A stretch of 64,000 nucleotides of DNA from Methylophilus rhizosphaerae (GTDB lineage Bacteria; Pseudomonadota; Gammaproteobacteria; Burkholderiales; Methylophilaceae). Positions 43,082 through 51,016 of the stretch are shown here, one piece after another. The stretch lies in NCBI RefSeq assembly GCF_900100975.1, contig NZ_FNFX01000001.1, forward strand, positions 313,820 to 377,819, read 5' to 3'. Below the pieces are notes generated by a model. The model was not told the origin of the DNA and did no database searches. It saw only the letters and a list, made by a program, of their open reading frames with translations. Positions within the stretch are counted from its first letter, which is position 1, and the number at the start of each line of letters is the position of its first letter. Position numbers and translations under genes: made by a program.

Positions 43082-43768
43082 TTATTTCAGCGTGACGCCA
43101 AAGCAATATACATCCACACCGTTCGGTGACTGGATCAGGGTTGCCGGAATCGCAACGCCGTTACGCCAGTGATCGACAGCCTCCTGTTTACCCGCCCCTG
43201 TCACCAGGAACATCACTTCATGCGTATTATTCAAACGCTGCTGGCTGATGGTAATGCGGTCTGCCGGTGGCTTGGGAGAGTTGTAGACTGGCACCGCATC
43301 CGCGCTGTTGTCCACCACTTGCCCCGGGAACAGGCTGGCCGTATGCCCATCTTCACCCAGTCCCAGAATCACCAGGTCAAAGGTGCGCACACCTTTCAGG
43401 GTTTCAGCGTATGCTTTGGCACCTGCCACATTGCCCAATTCTGCAGGGATATCATGAATCTGGCTCGGTGGAATCGCCACATGATCCAGCCAGGCCTCAC
43501 GCGCCATTTTACTGTTCCGCTCGACATGATCGACGGGCAGGCAGCGGTCATCATTATGGTAAACATGCCATTTGGACCAGTCTGCATCGGCCTTGGCCAG
43601 CAATTGGTATACGGCTTTGGGCGTGCTGCCGCCAGCCAGTACGATCAGGAAGTCACCATATTTTGCAATCGCTTCATCCGCTGCTTTTAAAATGCGCTGT
43701 AACGCTGCCTGATTGATTTCATCCTGGGATGAGAAAGTGTGCCAACGTGCTTGAGGGTTCAAAGACAT
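43082..43768 (-). CDS. pgl: 6-phosphogluconolactonase
   Basis: This 228-residue DevB-type lactonase hydrolyses 6-phosphogluconolactone. I start it at the ATG at 43768, with AGG 8-10 bases upstream; the frame to 43828 gives an atypical extension. The signature stretches L-A-G-G-S-T-P-K-A-V-Y, D-D-R-C-L-P and L-G-L-G-E-D-G-H-T-A-S-L-F-P are present. It is divergent from gnd-zwf, completing the oxidative hexose-phosphate branch. Confidence 0.95.
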   Translation of the reverse strand: MSLNPQARWHTFSSQDEINQAALQRILKAADEAIAKYGDFLIVLAGGSTPKAVYQLLAKADADWSKWHVYHNDDRCLPVDHVERNSKMAREAWLDHVAIPPSQIHDIPAELGNVAGAKAYAETLKGVRTFDLVILGLGEDGHTASLFPGQVVDNSADAVPVYNSPKPPADRITISQQRLNNTHEVMFLVTGAGKQEAVDHWRNGVAIPATLIQSPNGVDVYCFGVTLK

Positions 43769-43800
43769 AGAAAACCTGTAAAAAACAATACAAAACAACA

Positions 43801-43838
43801 AATGCAGCCTTTCAGTCGCTGGCTGCATTTGCTATAAT
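43801..43838 (+). promoter_or_regulatory. pgl-gnd intergenic palindrome and promoter
   Basis: AATGCAGCC (43801-43809) and GGCTGCATT (43821-43829) are perfect inverted arms, 11 bases apart. They abut an extended -10 box TGCTATAAT (43830-43838) pointing towards gnd. The arrangement suggests an operator covering the -35 zone of the gnd promoter. The regulator is unknown. Confidence 0.5.
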
Positions 43839-43952
43839 TATACCCGACTCGACACGATAATTCTGCAAAATTATCAAATTACCCCGTTCGGGTTCATGCC
43901 ATCCAAAAGATGGGTGTTTCAATAACTGTCCTTACACCATAGGAAAATCCGC

Positions 43953-44861
43953 ATGAAATTAGCAATGATCGGCTTGGGCAAAATGGGCGGCAACATGGCT
44001 GCACGTTTACTCCGTCACAAAATCAACGTAGTTGGTTTTGACTTTAATACCGAATTCGTCAACAAACTGGTACAAAACGAAGGTTTGGAAGCAGCAACCT
44101 CAGTTGCTGATGCAGTGAGCAAACTCGAAGGCCAGAAAATTGTCTGGCTGATGTTGCCAGCCGGTGAAATCACCGAAAATCAAATCAAAGACCTCATCCC
44201 GCTGCTGAACAAAGGCGACATCATCGTCGACGGCGGCAACTCCAACTACAAACACAGCCAGCGCCGTGGCGCAATGCTGGCCGAACACGGTATCGGCTTT
44301 ATCGACTGCGGTACTTCCGGTGGTGTGTGGGGCCTGGAAAACGGCTACTGCCTGATGTACGGCGGTGAAAAACAATATGCAGACGTATTGGCACCTTATG
44401 CACAGGCATTGACCCATGCAGACCGTGGCTGGGCACACGTTGGTCCAGTTGGCTCCGGTCACTTCACCAAAATGATCCATAACGGTATCGAATACGGCAT
44501 GATGCAGGCATTTGCTGAAGGCCTGGACCTGATCAAGGGTAAAGAAGACTTCAACCTGGATCTGGCGCAAATCACTGAATTGTGGCGCCATGGTTCCGTG
44601 GTCCGTAGCTGGTTGCTGGACCTGACAGCCGAAGCGCTGAAAGGTGACCAGAAACTGGAAGCGATCGCGCCTTACGTGGCCGACTCCGGTGAAGGCCGCT
44701 GGACCGTGGTTGAAGCGGTTGAGCAAGGTGTTGCTGCTCCGGTACTGACTGTCGCACTGCAGGCCCGTTTCAGAAGCCAGGATGCAAAAGGCTACAGCTA
44801 CAAGCTGCTATCCCTGATGCGTAATGCCTTCGGCGGCCACGCAGTGAAATCATCCAAGTAA
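43953..44861 (+). CDS. gnd: 6-phosphogluconate dehydrogenase, short NAD-type
   Basis: This 302-residue decarboxylating dehydrogenase is the short, ~300-residue class rather than the ~470-residue E. coli type. The Rossmann motif is G-L-G-K-M-G-G-N-M-A. The second strand ends V-G-F-D-F-N: an Asp there, instead of the N-R-T of NADP enzymes, favours NAD+. In RuMP methylotrophs this enzyme and zwf drive cyclic formaldehyde oxidation. It is followed by its own terminator, then zwf. Confidence 0.93.
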   Translation: MKLAMIGLGKMGGNMAARLLRHKINVVGFDFNTEFVNKLVQNEGLEAATSVADAVSKLEGQKIVWLMLPAGEITENQIKDLIPLLNKGDIIVDGGNSNYKHSQRRGAMLAEHGIGFIDCGTSGGVWGLENGYCLMYGGEKQYADVLAPYAQALTHADRGWAHVGPVGSGHFTKMIHNGIEYGMMQAFAEGLDLIKGKEDFNLDLAQITELWRHGSVVRSWLLDLTAEALKGDQKLEAIAPYVADSGEGRWTVVEAVEQGVAAPVLTVALQARFRSQDAKGYSYKLLSLMRNAFGGHAVKSSK

Positions 44862-44867
44862 TAACAC

Positions 44868-44892
44868 AACCTCTCTTAACGAGAGGTTTTTT
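44868..44892 (+). terminator. Terminator after gnd
   Basis: AACCTCTC, TTAAC, GAGAGGTT followed by a T-run is an 8-bp stem directly after the gnd stop. Confidence 0.85.
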
Positions 44893-44983
44893 GCTTATTG
44901 CCACTGATTTTAAAGACCAATAGTTTTAAACATATGGGAAAGGCCTGCCCTTTCCCGTTTACATTTTTATCTTAAGGCTAGAA

Positions 44984-46459
44984 ATGACAAATAAAATTGA
45001 TCCATGCACCCTGGTATTGTTTGGCGCGAGTGGCAACCTGGCCCGCGTTAAACTGTATCCTGGTTTGTTCAGGCTAGACCTGCTGGGCCGCCTGCCTGAT
45101 GACATGAAAATTATCGGCGTTGGCCGCCAAGTGGTTGATCTGGACGCCTGGCGTGCAGATATCAAATCCATGCTGGATACCAAATTCAAAAAAGGCTATG
45201 ACCAGAAAGTCTTCGAGCGCTTTATCGCCCGTAACTTCTACCATGCCAATCCGCCAACCGATCCTGACGCTTTCAATAAACTGAAAGCAACCCTGAGCGA
45301 CGAAAAAACATTCCCGCAGAACCTGGCTTACTTCCTGTCTGTGCGTCCTGTTGATTTCGCCCCAGTGGTTGAATCCCTGGCCAATGTTGGCCTGACCCAG
45401 GAAGACAAATACTGGCGCCGTGTGGTGATCGAGAAGCCATTTGGTACCGATCTGCCCTCTGCCAAAGAATTGCAGGCCGCGATCACCAAACACCTGAAAG
45501 AAAGCCAGATCTACCGTATCGACCACTACCTGGGCAAATCCGCGCTGCAAAACATCTTGCTGCAACGCTTTACCAACACAGTGTTAGAGCCAATCTGGAA
45601 CAACCAGTACATCGACCACGTACAAATCACCAACACCGAAATGCTGGGTGTAGGCGACCGTACGCAGTTCTATGACAGCACTGGCGCATTGCGTGACATG
45701 CTGCAAAGCCACATTTTGCAGACACTGGCACTGACTGCCATGGAGCAGCCAAAAGACTTGTCTCCAGAAGGTGTACGCGACGCGAAGATCAAGCTGCTGG
45801 AGCAGATCCGTCCGATCCCGGTCAACGAACTGGAAAAACACGCATTCCGCGCGCAGTATGCTGCCGGCGAAATCAATGGCGAAAAAGTGCCTGGCTATCT
45901 GGAAGAGCTGGGCAACAAGGACAGCGTGGTCGAAACCTATGCCGCATTGAAATTGTTTATCGACAATCCTCGCTGGAAAGGTGTGCCTTTCTATATCCGC
46001 ACCGCCAAACGCTTGCATGAAGCCGATACACGGATTTCCATCCGCTTCAAGAAAGCGCCATTGCAGATCAATAACCAGGACCAGAACTGGCTCATCATTG
46101 GTATCCAGCCACGCGAATGCATCAAGCTGGAAATCCAGTCCAAGATTCCTGGCCTGGACGTGCAAACCCGCACTATCCAGCTGGATGCCGCCAACCGCTG
46201 GGATAGCGATGACTCCGTAGATGCCTACGAAGCCTTGTTGCTGAACCTGATGCAAGGTGATAACTCCAACTACCTGCACATTTCTGAAGCTGAAGCGCAA
46301 TGGCGCCTGGTGGACCCGGTCGTCAAAGCCTGGGCGGAAGACAGGAAGCCGGTTTACCAGTACCCTGCTGGCAGCCGTGACCCTGAAGCTTCCAAAGTCA
46401 TTTTTGAAGCCGAAGACCAGTTCTGGCGTTACAGCATCGAACTGGGCGGCGACAAATAA
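44984..46459 (+). CDS. zwf: Glucose-6-phosphate 1-dehydrogenase
   Basis: This 491-residue enzyme (E. coli Zwf 491) has the nucleotide-binding start L-F-G-A-S-G-N-L-A and the active-site motif R-I-D-H-Y-L-G-K. It oxidises glucose-6-phosphate to the lactone used by pgl. It is the last gene of the gnd-zwf block. Confidence 0.97.
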   Translation: MTNKIDPCTLVLFGASGNLARVKLYPGLFRLDLLGRLPDDMKIIGVGRQVVDLDAWRADIKSMLDTKFKKGYDQKVFERFIARNFYHANPPTDPDAFNKLKATLSDEKTFPQNLAYFLSVRPVDFAPVVESLANVGLTQEDKYWRRVVIEKPFGTDLPSAKELQAAITKHLKESQIYRIDHYLGKSALQNILLQRFTNTVLEPIWNNQYIDHVQITNTEMLGVGDRTQFYDSTGALRDMLQSHILQTLALTAMEQPKDLSPEGVRDAKIKLLEQIRPIPVNELEKHAFRAQYAAGEINGEKVPGYLEELGNKDSVVETYAALKLFIDNPRWKGVPFYIRTAKRLHEADTRISIRFKKAPLQINNQDQNWLIIGIQPRECIKLEIQSKIPGLDVQTRTIQLDAANRWDSDDSVDAYEALLLNLMQGDNSNYLHISEAEAQWRLVDPVVKAWAEDRKPVYQYPAGSRDPEASKVIFEAEDQFWRYSIELGGDK

Positions 46460-46559
46460 ATTTTGGTGAACCCTCGCGGTCATTTGCATAAATAATCGCC
46501 AAAAATTCACAAAATTTTTGCAAAACTGGCAGCATTTGTTGTTATTATTTGCACCTACT

Positions 46560-46587
46560 AAAAGCGGAGTTTAAACTCCGCTTTTTT
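46560..46587 (+). terminator. Terminator after zwf
   Basis: AAAAGCGGAG, TTTAAA, CTCCGCTTTTTT is a stable stem with a T-run, 100 bases after zwf and 45 before dcd. Confidence 0.88.
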
Positions 46588-46631
46588 CTCTTTATTGCTA
46601 GTGAATCAACACGCTAAGACTGGATAACGGA

Positions 46632-47201
46632 ATGAGCATTAAGTCGGATAAATGGATACGCAGGATGGCTGAACAACACGGCATGATTGAGCCGTTTTCA
46701 CCTGAACTGGTGCGTGAATCGAATGGCGAGAAAATCGTGTCCTATGGCACCTCTTCCTACGGTTACGATATCCGCTGTGCCGATGAATTCCGCGTGTTCA
46801 CCAATATTAATAGCACCATTGTGGACCCCAAACAGTTTGATCCGCAATCGTTTGTCGAAGTCTCAGGCAAAGGCTACTGCGTGATCCCGCCCAACTCGTT
46901 TGCGCTGGCGCGCACGGTTGAATATTTCCGTATCCCGCGCTCGGTATTGACAGTCTGCCTGGGTAAATCAACGTATGCCCGCTGTGGCATTATTGTGAAC
47001 GTCACCCCCTTTGAACCAGAATGGGAAGGCTATGTCACACTGGAATTCAGCAACACCACTCCACTACCCGCCAAAATCTATGCTGGCGAAGGCTGCGCCC
47101 AGGTGTTGTTTTTTGAATCTGATGAAGTCTGCGAAACCAGCTACAAAGACCGTGGCGGCAAATACCAAGGGCAGGTTGGTGTCACTCTGCCAAAAATATA
47201 A
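46632..47201 (+). CDS. dcd: dCTP deaminase
   Basis: This 189-residue enzyme (E. coli 193) makes dUTP from dCTP. It shows S-S-Y-G-Y-D-I-R, the catalytic-Glu region [11 protein letters not shown], and the C-terminal Y-Q-G-Q-V-G-V-T. It stands alone with a terminator before it and a hairpin after it. Confidence 0.97.
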   Translation: MSIKSDKWIRRMAEQHGMIEPFSPELVRESNGEKIVSYGTSSYGYDIRCADEFRVFTNINSTIVDPKQFDPQSFVEVSGKGYCVIPPNSFALARTVEYFRIPRSVLTVCLGKSTYARCGIIVNVTPFEPEWEGYVTLEFSNTTPLPAKIYAGEGCAQVLFFESDEVCETSYKDRGGKYQGQVGVTLPKI

Positions 47202-47234
47202 GCCTCCATTGAAAAGCAAGCCCACATTTAACAC

Positions 47235-47273
47235 AAAGGCACGGAGTAAAAGCATGGCTTTCTCAGTGCCTTT
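47235..47273 (+). other. Long hairpin between dcd and the decarboxylase gene
   Basis: AAAGGCAC (47235-47242) pairs with GTGCCTTT (47266-47273). Inside, GAG and AAAGC pair with GCTTT and CTC around an ATG loop, giving one long stem. It ends about 30 bases before the decarboxylase ATG. It could end dcd transcription or act as a leader structure for the next gene. Confidence 0.5.
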
Positions 47274-47304
47274 GCATTTTCAGTGACAAGTAAGGATTCA
47301 TTGA

Positions 47305-49551
47305 ATGAAATTTAGATTCCCAGTCGTCATCATTGACGAAGACTTCCGCTCCGAAAACTCATCCGGCCTTGGCATCCGTGTGCTAGCCAAAGCGATAGAA
47401 GAAGAAGGTGCCGAAGTATTAGGTGTGACCAGCTACGGCGACCTGACCTCATTTGCACAGCAGCAGAGCCGTGCGTCAGCATTTATCCTTTCAATCGATG
47501 ATGAGGAAATCGTCGAGGAAAAGCCGGAAGCGATTGAACAACTGCGTAATTTTGTGCAGGAAATTCGTTACCGCAATGAAGAAATCCCGATCTTCCTGCA
47601 TGGCGAAACACGCACCAGCCGCCATATCCCGAACGATGTATTGCGCGAGCTGCACGGTTTTATCCACATGAACGAAGATACGCCGGAATTTGTGGCGCGC
47701 CTGATTATCCGTGAAGCCAAAGCCTACCTGGATAGCCTGCCCCCGCCCTTCTTCAAGGCCCTGACACATTACGCGGCAGATGGCTCCTACTCCTGGCACT
47801 GCCCTGGCCACTCCGGTGGCGTAGCGTTCCTGAAATCACCTGTGGGCCAGATGTTCCACCAGTTTTTCGGTGAAAATATGCTGCGCGCTGACGTGTGCAA
47901 CGCCGTAGACGAGTTAGGGCAATTGCTTGACCATACCGGTCCGGTTGCTGCTTCAGAGCGTAATGCGGCGCGTATCTATAACTGCGACCATTTGTACTTT
48001 GTGACCAACGGTACCTCAACGTCCAACAAGATCGTCTGGAACTCGACCGTTGCGCCGGGCGACATCGTGGTGGTCGACCGCAATTGCCATAAATCCGTGC
48101 TGCACTCCATTATCATGACCGGCGCCATTCCGGTATTCCTGATGCCAACGCGTAATCACTTCGGTATTATCGGGCCGATTCCAAAAAGCGAATTTGCCTG
48201 GGAAAACATCCAGAAGAAAATCGAACGCAACCCGTTTGCGACTGACAAGAATGCCAAGCCGCGTGTTTTGACGATTACGCAATCGACTTATGACGGTGTG
48301 TTGTACAACGTCGAAGAGATCAAGGAAATGCTGGACGGCAAGATCGACACCCTGCATTTCGACGAAGCCTGGTTACCGCACGCGACTTTCCATGATTTCT
48401 ATGGTGATTACCATGCAATCGGTGCAGATCGCCCGCGTTGTAAAGAATCCATGGTGTTTTCTACCCAGTCCACTCATAAATTGCTGGCTGGCCTGAGCCA
48501 GGCCTCGCAAATCCTGGTGCAGGATGCCCAGGACAACCATCTGGACAGGGATTTATTCAATGAGGCCTACCTGATGCACACTTCCACCAGCCCGCAATAC
48601 TCGATTATTGCCAGCTGCGACGTGGCTGCGGCCATGATGGAGGCACCTGGCGGGACTGCGCTGGTTGAAGAGTCGCTGAAAGAAGCACTGGATTTCCGCC
48701 GTGCCATGCGCAAGGTCGACGAAGAATGGGGCACTGACTGGTGGTTCAAGGTATGGGGCCCGAACGATCTGTCTGAAGATGGCCTGGAAGAGCGCGATGC
48801 CTGGATGCTGAAAGCCAATGAGCGCTGGCACGGTTTCGGCAACCTGGCCGAAGGCTTCAACATGCTGGACCCGATCAAAGCCACCATCATCACTCCGGGG
48901 CTGGATGTCGATGGCGAGTTTTCCAGCGAGTTTGGCATTCCTGCTGCCATCGTCACCAAATACCTGGCAGAACATGGCGTCATTGTTGAGAAAACCGGCC
49001 TCTACTCATTCTTTATCATGTTCACCATCGGCATTACCAAAGGCCGCTGGAACACCATGGTAGCGGCTTTACAGCAATTTAAAGACGACTACGACAAAAA
49101 CCATCCATTATGGAAAGTACTGCCAGAGTTTGTACAGAAACATCCGCGTTATGAGCGTATCGGCCTGAAAGATTTGTGTACGCAAATCCATGAAGTCTAC
49201 AAAGCCAATGACGTGGCACGCCTGACCACCGAAATGTACCTGTCAGACATGGTGCCTGCCATGAAACCGACCGATGCCTTCTCGAAAATGGCCCACCGCA
49301 AGATAGAGCGCGTCGCAATCGACGACCTGGAAGATCGCGTCACTGCGGTATTGCTGACGCCCTACCCGCCAGGTATTCCCTTGCTGATCCCGGGGGAGCG
49401 CTTTAACAAAGTGATTGTGAATTACCTCAAGTTTGCACGTGAATTCAACGAAAAATTCCCGGGCTTTGAGACCGATAACCATGGGTTGGTGAAACAGGTG
49501 GTGGATGGTAAAGCTGAATATTTTGTTGATTGCGTCAAGCAGGAAGATTAA
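47305..49551 (+). CDS. Orn/Lys/Arg decarboxylase, PLP fold I (AdiA/LdcC-like)
   Basis: This 748-residue protein has an N-terminal receiver-like wing domain (~1-130), a PLP-dependent major domain with the lysine in T-Q-S-T-H-K-L-L-A-G-L-S, an F-D-E-A-W-L-P-H-A metal/cofactor region, and the C-terminal domain. The family decarboxylates arginine, lysine or ornithine to polyamines or their precursors. Length and D-E-A-W-L-P-H-A point to the arginine/lysine side. The exact substrate is uncertain. There is no antiporter neighbour, so a biosynthetic role is likelier than acid resistance. Confidence 0.88.
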   Translation: MKFRFPVVIIDEDFRSENSSGLGIRVLAKAIEEEGAEVLGVTSYGDLTSFAQQQSRASAFILSIDDEEIVEEKPEAIEQLRNFVQEIRYRNEEIPIFLHGETRTSRHIPNDVLRELHGFIHMNEDTPEFVARLIIREAKAYLDSLPPPFFKALTHYAADGSYSWHCPGHSGGVAFLKSPVGQMFHQFFGENMLRADVCNAVDELGQLLDHTGPVAASERNAARIYNCDHLYFVTNGTSTSNKIVWNSTVAPGDIVVVDRNCHKSVLHSIIMTGAIPVFLMPTRNHFGIIGPIPKSEFAWENIQKKIERNPFATDKNAKPRVLTITQSTYDGVLYNVEEIKEMLDGKIDTLHFDEAWLPHATFHDFYGDYHAIGADRPRCKESMVFSTQSTHKLLAGLSQASQILVQDAQDNHLDRDLFNEAYLMHTSTSPQYSIIASCDVAAAMMEAPGGTALVEESLKEALDFRRAMRKVDEEWGTDWWFKVWGPNDLSEDGLEERDAWMLKANERWHGFGNLAEGFNMLDPIKATIITPGLDVDGEFSSEFGIPAAIVTKYLAEHGVIVEKTGLYSFFIMFTIGITKGRWNTMVAALQQFKDDYDKNHPLWKVLPEFVQKHPRYERIGLKDLCTQIHEVYKANDVARLTTEMYLSDMVPAMKPTDAFSKMAHRKIERVAIDDLEDRVTAVLLTPYPPGIPLLIPGERFNKVIVNYLKFAREFNEKFPGFETDNHGLVKQVVDGKAEYFVDCVKQED

Positions 49552-49608
49552 CTGACTTTACAACTGGCACGATGAATCTCGGCATCAGATAGTTTTTAAG
49601 ATCACCTT

Positions 49609-49748
49609 TCGTCCTTAGGCGACCTTCTTTTTATGCTTATCTACAAGAAAGAACGGTCGCCTAAAGGCGAAATAAATGCTTCATCAATCCAGATCGTAAT
49701 GAATAGCAACTGCAATCTGGATAAGCAAAGTAACTCGCCAAGAGGCGA
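49609..49748. repeat. Cluster of small palindromes in a 316-base gene-free stretch
   Basis: A unit TCGCC-N4-GGCGA occurs at 49657-49670 and 49735-49748, with a one-base variant at 49609-49622. The first two copies also form the imperfect 16-bp arms of a larger hairpin (49609-49624 with 49655-49670, 14 of 16 paired). ATCCAGAT/ATCTGGAT (49687-49694, 49715-49722) adds another stem. No ORF is convincing in 49552-49867. This looks like a REP-like element or a structured transcript. Confidence 0.55.
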
Positions 49749-49867
49749 AAAGAAACGCCACATAGACACACAAACCCTGTCAATGCAAAAGCCTTAAAGA
49801 ATTACCTTCACATCAACGCTCTGCAGGCTTGATGAAACGAGCATTGACCCGCGAACAACAATCTTAA

Positions 49868-50350
49868 CTACGTCCGCTGATACACCAGATCACTATAATG
49901 CAAGCCATTGGCTGAGGTATGCGCCTCCTCACTCACCAGTTGCCAGTCATGCATTTCCATTTGCGGAAAGAACGCATCCCCACCGACATGCGCATAGACC
50001 CGCGTAATATACAGCCGCGTCACATAAGCCAATCCTTGCGCATACATCTCGGCCCCCCCGATCAGAAACGGTTCTTCATCCCCTGCGCATGCAGCCAGTG
50101 CCTCCGGTAACGAGTGTACGATTTTGGCGCCTTCCACTTTGTATTCAGGATCACGCGTCACAATCACTGTCGTCCGTCCAGGCAGCAAGCGGCCGAGCGA
50201 CTCATAGGTTTTACGGCCCATAATAATATGATGACCCATGGTGAGCTGCTTGAAACGCTTGAGGTCTTCCGGCAAATGCCAGGGTAACTGGTTGTTGTGG
50301 CCGATCACACGGTTATCCGCGTGGGCGACGATCAGGGAAAGTGATTGCAT
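49868..50350 (-). CDS. folA: Dihydrofolate reductase
   Basis: This 160-residue enzyme (E. coli 159) reduces dihydrofolate with NADPH. It starts L-S-L-I-V-A-H-A-D-N-R-V-I-G and has N-N-Q-L-P-W-H-L-P-E-D-L-K-R-F, with the substrate-binding acid (E) in the L-P-E-D position. G-H-H-I-I-M-G-R-K-T-Y-E-S and I-G-G-A-E-M-Y follow. Confidence 0.96.
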   Translation of the reverse strand: MQSLSLIVAHADNRVIGHNNQLPWHLPEDLKRFKQLTMGHHIIMGRKTYESLGRLLPGRTTVIVTRDPEYKVEGAKIVHSLPEALAACAGDEEPFLIGGAEMYAQGLAYVTRLYITRVYAHVGGDAFFPQMEMHDWQLVSEEAHTSANGLHYSDLVYQRT

Positions 50351-50360
50351 AGGCCAATTC

Positions 50361-50900
50361 CTAAAAGGCTGACAGGCGTTTCAAGTCGTCAATGATGGCC
50401 TGGCTATGCCCGTCAGGATTCACATTGCTGTATGTCTGCGCAACCATGCCTTGCGGATCAATAATAAATGTCATGCGTTTGGCGGCCTGGAAGACAATCA
50501 GGTCAAACAGGGCACCATAAGCCTGCGCAACCTGGCCGCGGGTATCCGCCAGCAACGGGAATGGCAAGCGATGCTTGCTGGTAAAGCTGGCATGGCTGGC
50601 GACAGTGTCAACACTGATGCCTACCACTTCAGCCCCCAAAGCATGAATTTGCTGAATATCGTCACGGAAGTGGCAGGCCTCGCGGGTACAGCCTGGTGTA
50701 TCGTCTTTGGGGTAGAAATAAATCACCAGCCAATGCCCTTGCCAGTCCGACAGCTGGCGCGTGTTTCCCTGTGCATCTGGCAAGCTGAAAGCCGGTGCCT
50801 TCATGCCCACATTCAACCGGGTAGATGGCTGCTGGTACTGGCGATATCCCCATACGGCCAGCCACAATAACAGTCCATACATGATCAGTTTCACGAGCAT
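50361..50900 (-). CDS. Membrane-anchored Bcp-type peroxiredoxin
   Basis: This 179-residue protein starts at the ATG at 50900 behind AGAGGAAAAG. Residues ~3-20 form a hydrophobic helix without a clear signal-peptidase site, so the thiol peroxidase domain is probably tethered on the periplasmic side. The peroxidatic Cys is in D-T-P-G-C-T-R-E, and a second Cys five residues later (E-A-C-H-F) is the atypical 2-Cys resolving partner of Bcp. It lies 10 bases upstream of folA on the same strand. Confidence 0.88.
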   Translation of the reverse strand: MLVKLIMYGLLLWLAVWGYRQYQQPSTRLNVGMKAPAFSLPDAQGNTRQLSDWQGHWLVIYFYPKDDTPGCTREACHFRDDIQQIHALGAEVVGISVDTVASHASFTSKHRLPFPLLADTRGQVAQAYGALFDLIVFQAAKRMTFIIDPQGMVAQTYSNVNPDGHSQAIIDDLKRLSAF

Positions 50901-51016
50901 TGCTTTTCCTCTCTTACCACGGTTGAGTCGTTGACGCATCAAGCTGCTTATTGTACCTTAATCCGCCATCTCCCTTTTTAAGGCTCGCACAAACGCCCGA
51001 AGTATTGCAGCAACCT

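Noticed and set aside
45584-46510. 308-codon open frame opposite zwf
   Set aside because: Shadow of a well-supported zwf with no motifs of its own.
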